DNA of 64,000 nucleotides. Origin: Hermodice carunculata (Eukaryota > Annelida > Polychaeta > Eunicida > Amphinomidae). Both the position numbers and the translations under genes were made by a program. Below the pieces are notes generated by a model. That model had not been told where the DNA came from. It worked only from the letters and a program-made list of their open reading frames with translations, and did not search any database. The stretch spans positions 36,271,606 through 36,335,605 of the forward strand of contig OZ026625.1 in the NCBI GenBank assembly GCA_964020975.1. Reading direction: 5' to 3'. Position 1 is the first letter of the stretch, and every line of letters begins with the position of its first letter. Positions 60,410 to 64,000 of this stretch are shown here, in pieces.

Positions 60410-60415
<6 letters not shown>

Positions 60416-61526
60416 TTTGCACAAAATGCATCAGACAATATCAATGTTGAACTAAATAAAGTGTATGACTGGCTAGCTGCAAACAAATTATCCTTCAATA
60501 TAAGGAAAACAAAGTTCATGATCTTTCATTTTCCCCAACGAAAGCTGGATTTTGATTTAACCTTAAAGATTGACAACACTCCAATTTCTAAGACAGAAGA
60601 ATTTGACTTTTTGGGTTTACGAATTCAAGAAAACCTAAAGTGGGATGCTCATGTAAGTAAAATAGGAAACAAACTTGCTAAAGTAAATGGGATCTTGAAG
60701 AAAATCAACAAATTTGTACCAAAAAGTGGCCTTCTGCATATTTATAATTCACTGTTTTTATCACATTTAAACTATGGTTTTCTTGTATGGGGATTTTCAT
60801 ATGAGCGTATTTCTATGCTTCAAAAAAAAGCTATCCGCACAATTTGTAATTCTAATTATAATGCACATACCGCCCCACTTTTTAAGCAGCTAAATCTATT
60901 AAAAATAGAGGATTTGAGAAAGTTGAAAGCACTGAAATTTTACTACAAATATTCAAATGACGGACTACCTTATTATTTCAAAGGCATTTATCAAGTTAAA
61001 CAACCCACTCATACCTATTACTTTGGTACCAGAGTCGTGCCTCCCCTCACAATACCCAACAAAACCAGATCAAAAGATTGCATTAGATACTACATCCCAA
61101 GTTTATTTCTTATTACACCTCCCTGTATAACTGATAAAATTTATTCCCATTCATACCACGGTTTTTCTAGTTATATAAAAAAAATCTACATAAATGAATA
61201 CCAAGAGTTCTGTACCCTGCCAGATTGTTTTGTATGTAACAGATAATAGAATGTATTGTATTTATTTTTCCTCATCATCCAAAGTTTTGACTGCCCAGTG
61301 ATTCTTTTATTTCAGTTAAGCAATCCATGTGCAAGATGCTGTAAATTAGTTACCCGTTAAAGGTGGCCCCAGCGATAGCGGATCTCAATCCTTAGCTGGG
61401 TCATCCTGACAAGACTTCTCATAAGCTTTTGTTATTAATGAATGTACAGTACTGATGTTAATTTTCTTGTATTTTGATTCCTCATTGTCAAATAAAATGT
61501 TTCTGAGTTTTGAGTTCTGAGTTTGT
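60410..61526 (+). mobile_element. 5'-truncated LINE, ORF2 C-terminal third
   Basis: An uninterrupted plus-strand frame runs from within the (AT)n array to the natural stop at 61,244-61,246. It shows NVELNKVYDWLAANKLSFNI, KFMIFHFPQRKLDFDLTL, FDFLGLRIQENLKWDAHVSK, HLNYGFLVWG, LLKIEDLRKLKALKFYYKYS and the C-terminus CTLPDCFVCNR. This is the RT thumb and C-terminal region of the same LINE family as 9,527-11,251; the active-site box and everything upstream are lost. The 3' UTR ends in TCAAATAAAATGTTTC and then TGAGTTTTGAGTTCTGAG-type short repeats at about 61,490-61,526, matching the 9.5-kb copy's tail. The open frame suggests recent insertion. Confidence 0.92.
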
Positions 61527-61971
61527 CGTGCTCCGTTTTGTGTTTGGACATATGGTAGTGTGTCACGTAAACAAAAATTATAAATTAGTCTAAAGACCGG
61601 TACCTGTCATGAAAATCAATAGTACAATAACAAAACAGAGCATTGAACTGCTGTTAAAAATAGGCTTGTTTTGGGATTCACTTTACAAGTGTTAACCAAA
61701 CGTGCACCACATTGTTTTGATGTTGAATTTCTCATGTACTTAGTATTTTTGTGTCATTCGGGCGATGATGATGACGATTATGATGATGATATTGACGATC
61801 ATAATAGAGTGTTACATGTATTCACCAATGCGCACATATATCCATGCTTCGAATTTGCAGTGCAACGACATGTATGCAGCGTAATGCAAGACACTCCTGG
61901 GACACATGGAGCTTGAACTTTGACATAAGGTAAGGTGATCAATCAGATAGCTTGGTCACGCAAAATGCACG
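61527..61971. other. Unassigned spacer
   Basis: A short (GAT)n run lies at about 61,765-61,800. No gene. Confidence 0.35.
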
Positions 61972-62632
61972 ACCAAATGTCCCTGAAAGGATTCGCGTGG
62001 CATGTTCATTGAACAAAAGCTATTTAATCATATTTTGTGCTGACAAAGATAGGATTTCATTTCAATTCGGCGTGACATTCACACAATAAGAGGAGAAACC
62101 ACCAAATCGTTTTGCTTTAAAATTGTCGAAATAAAACTTCTGGGGTCGTATTCACTAAGAGTTTGATCTAAACTTGCAAGATTAATTAATCTATGTTCGC
62201 CACTGTAATATGAGCGTTGGAATGAAAGTTTCCATTTTATCAAATCAATCTTGAGTTAATCCACATTTTAATCCTGGCTGAAAAGTTTAGATACTGGATC
62301 AAACTGAGATTGCCTTACTAAAATGAACCTGTGAATTCTTATGTTCATATTGTAGCCAAGAGCATGTATTGGTTAATCCTTGAAGTTTAGTCAAACACTG
62401 AGTCAAGGATTAAGCAGTTTAGGGCTCAAACCACATTGATTTTAATTTGGGGATTAAAGTTAAGATAAGATCAAATTCTTTGTGAATATGGCCACGAGGG
62501 ATGTTTGCGAGAGCGACGTCAGACGGTACGGACTCGAGTTTCATATCTTGATGTTTATTATAATACAATGAATAGGGGTTTACGCTACAGTGCGCGTATG
62601 CTGTTGCCCGCGGTCTGCTTCAAGCGTCTGTG
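61972..62632 (+). repeat. Arm B of the inverted duplication, split by a MITE
   Basis: Plus-strand counterpart of 59,437-59,749: 61,972-62,141 matches its first half and 62,501-62,632 its second half. The ~360 bp in between is the MITE described separately. Confidence 0.88.
62142..62500. mobile_element. MITE-like insertion with terminal inverted repeats
   Basis: About 355 bp. The left end reads GGGTCGTATTCACTAAGAGT followed by TTGATCT; the reverse complement of the right end reads ATATTCACAAAGAATTTGAT after a few bases. No protein. Arm A of the duplication lacks this insert and reads straight through (cttctggggtgtttgcg), which shows it is an insertion. The TATTCACAAAG-type end is common in short DNA transposons of aquatic animals. 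Superfamily not assigned; a short G-rich target duplication is possible. Confidence 0.75.
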
Positions 62633-62709
62633 GACTTGACCGTGTCTTTCAAAAACCACGGGCCTAGTACATTGTGTTGGAACGTTTCTTGGTTGAAGAT
62701 ATAGTTCTG

Positions 62710-63026
62710 CTTAGCAGAGGTGTCCACAAAATAGGCCATAAAACAGAATAAACTAATGTTACAAACTATATGTTTTAGAGAAGTACATAAAGTGTTTCGT
62801 TATTGTCATTTATGTCACTTGTCTCGTGTTTATAAAGCAATTGTGGAAAGTGAACTTACAATTTTCCCATTTTTTTTAGTTTGAAATGTACTCAACTTTT
62901 TTTTTCTCAAACTTTGACATTCTTGTGGCAAAAACTATGAGAAGTGGATACAAAAAGCGGATCTTTGTTGGGCTTATGTTTGGCTTATTGTCTTTTATGG
63001 CCTATTTTGTGGACACCTCTGCTAAG
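62710..63026. repeat. Perfect 34-bp inverted repeat, 249-nt loop
   Basis: Arm 62,710-62,743 (starting cttagcagaggtgtccacaa) is the exact reverse complement of 62,993-63,026. The right arm lies inside the candidate exon at 62,881-63,100 and the left arm upstream of its acceptor, so the pre-mRNA could fold into a 34-bp duplex containing the splice site in its loop. Confidence 0.95.
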
Positions 63027-63100
63027 TGTTCCAATTATTGGAAATACCTACCAAACAAGGAGAATATTCCGTTTGAAATGTCACGCGATGTCATACAACC
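62881..63100 (+). CDS. Candidate host exon encoding a type II membrane-protein N-terminus
   Basis: Seen: a strong acceptor (cattttttttag) ends at 62,880, followed by ATGs at 62,886 and 62,937 in the same frame. From the second, the product reads MRSGYKKRIFVGLMFGLLSF, then MAYFVDTSAKCSNYWKYLPN and KENIPFEMSRDVIQP: a short basic cytoplasmic tail, an uncharged anchor of ~17 residues and a lumenal stem. This is the topology of Golgi glycosyltransferases and sulfotransferases. A possible donor (CCT|GTAAAC) follows 63,100; otherwise the frame runs into a poly(A) tract at 63,123-63,144. Which ATG is used is uncertain; the second gives the better anchor. Inference: first coding exon of a gene that continues to the right of the window. 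The enzyme class is not proven. Confidence 0.45.
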
Positions 63101-63122
63101 TGTAAACAAAGCCTGCAGCGGA

Positions 63123-63144
63123 CAAAAAAAAAAAAAAAAAAAAA
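63123..63144. repeat. Poly(A) tract
   Basis: About 21 As followed by gcaaaaacaacaca. It could mark the end of a retrotransposed fragment, but no upstream retrosequence is recognised. Confidence 0.8.
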
Positions 63145-63756
63145 GCAAAAACAACACAACCAATTACACCTGAGGCTTTTTCAGTATTTCAGATCCCTTG
63201 ACACACTTCCAGGTCACATTCCGCATTATTGTTACGAGCAAATGCGATGATACATCGCAGACGGGGGAGGTGTGCTATTTCATACAAAATGGCATCATGT
63301 GATTGGTTAAATGACTTAACTTCTCAGGTTAACCATGCATTAAGTTGATACACATACAAAACTCTCGGCTGGTCAAGTTGCACACAATACAGGCGGAATA
63401 ACTTAAAGTGCAGTGGCAAACTATTTTGTGGGAATCCTCTTGACGGGAAGACAGGTAAATGTTAGTGATGTATATCGAAATGTTATAATCACATAAAAAA
63501 GTGAAACATCTCTGCGTCACTGAAGGTGCCGTGATGAGTAACTCCATAAAACTGTCTGAAGCAAAGCCCCACAAGTCAGCTTCCGTTCTCTATCCGATAG
63601 CTAGCCAGGCATAATCCATTTATCAGAAATGTGAATGTTGTTATCAACTGTTTCCCAATTGTATTTTTTTTTTTCAGAAATAAGATAATGCTTTGATGGA
63701 ACGTCTTTCAGGACTATGTTGGCAGAGCTCAGAAACGATAACAGGCATATTAATAC

Positions 63757-63759
<3 letters not shown>
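63145..63759. other. Unassigned stretch
   Basis: No coding signal beyond short frames; would be intronic if the 62.9-kb exon is real. Confidence 0.3.
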
Positions 63760-63834
<75 letters not shown>

Positions 63835-63885
63835 ATACATACATACATACATCCATACATACATACATACAGACATACATACATG
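63760..63885. repeat. (AT)n-(CATA)n microsatellite
   Basis: About 73 bp of AT followed by about 50 bp of CATA tetranucleotides with CCATA/GACATA variants. Confidence 0.97.
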
Positions 63886-64000
63886 ATTCAGGATATGATT
63901 GTTCGACCTCATAATAGTTACAGGATACTTCTTTCAAATAAGCATACATGATCGGGAAGACTTAGTTATACCACATTATGTTCGTCACGTGAATGCCGCG

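Overview
The window is AT-rich, gene-poor animal DNA. Long (AT)n, (CA)n, (AAT)n and (ATAC)n arrays, several families of decayed LINEs, dispersed non-autonomous repeats with GGACGGAC ends, intron-like spacing and good metazoan splice signals all point to a eukaryote. The repeat families resemble those of marine invertebrates (molluscs, echinoderms, hemichordates, lancelets). I cannot narrow it further by eye. No complete host gene is visible; I see only isolated candidate exons.

Layout. 0.1-0.7 kb (minus): a 501-bp candidate exon with good splice sites, ending in a membrane segment. 4.6-5.9 kb: decayed C-terminal half of a multicopy invertebrate protein family. 8.4-9.0 kb: a dispersed non-autonomous repeat. 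9.5-11.25 kb (minus): a 5'-truncated LINE. 11.3-15.6 kb: microsatellites and a perfect hairpin. 15.8 kb and 17.8 kb (plus): candidate exons, with a Pif1-type helicase fragment between them (minus). 18.3-21.9 kb: three LINE fragments in alternating orientation. 22.1 kb: a degenerate 21-bp repeat. 23.6-25.7 kb (minus): another LINE with an (AT)n array at each end. 26.8-27.2 kb: a palindrome followed by a 72-bp minisatellite. 27-42 kb: mostly intron-like or intergenic sequence with microsatellites, two dispersed repeats and one weak exon candidate.

The main feature is a complete-length Ty3/Gypsy LTR retrotransposon of errantivirus type at 42,350-52,963 (minus). It has two 723-bp LTRs, a 4-bp target duplication (TACT), gag, protease, RT-RNase H, integrase and a long env-like region. 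It is a fossil with a few breaks. Its LTRs differ at about 12 sites (about 1.7%), so it is fairly young.

53-64 kb: a duplication around an (AT)n array, the decayed N-terminal half of the same multicopy family seen at 4.6 kb, two tandem repeats, a dispersed repeat, a decayed minus-strand gene with a PHD-like finger and an FRWP-type domain, and a LINE 3' end (60.4-61.5 kb) lying between two inverted copies of a ~310-bp segment. One of those copies carries a MITE. At 62.9 kb there is a plus-strand candidate exon for a type II membrane protein. A 34-bp perfect inverted repeat links its membrane-anchor codons to the upstream intron.

Almost everything recognisable is therefore mobile or formerly mobile DNA. 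The pieces do not form an operon or pathway. The host exons at 0.1 kb (minus) and 62.9 kb (plus) lie at opposite ends and probably belong to genes that continue outside the window.
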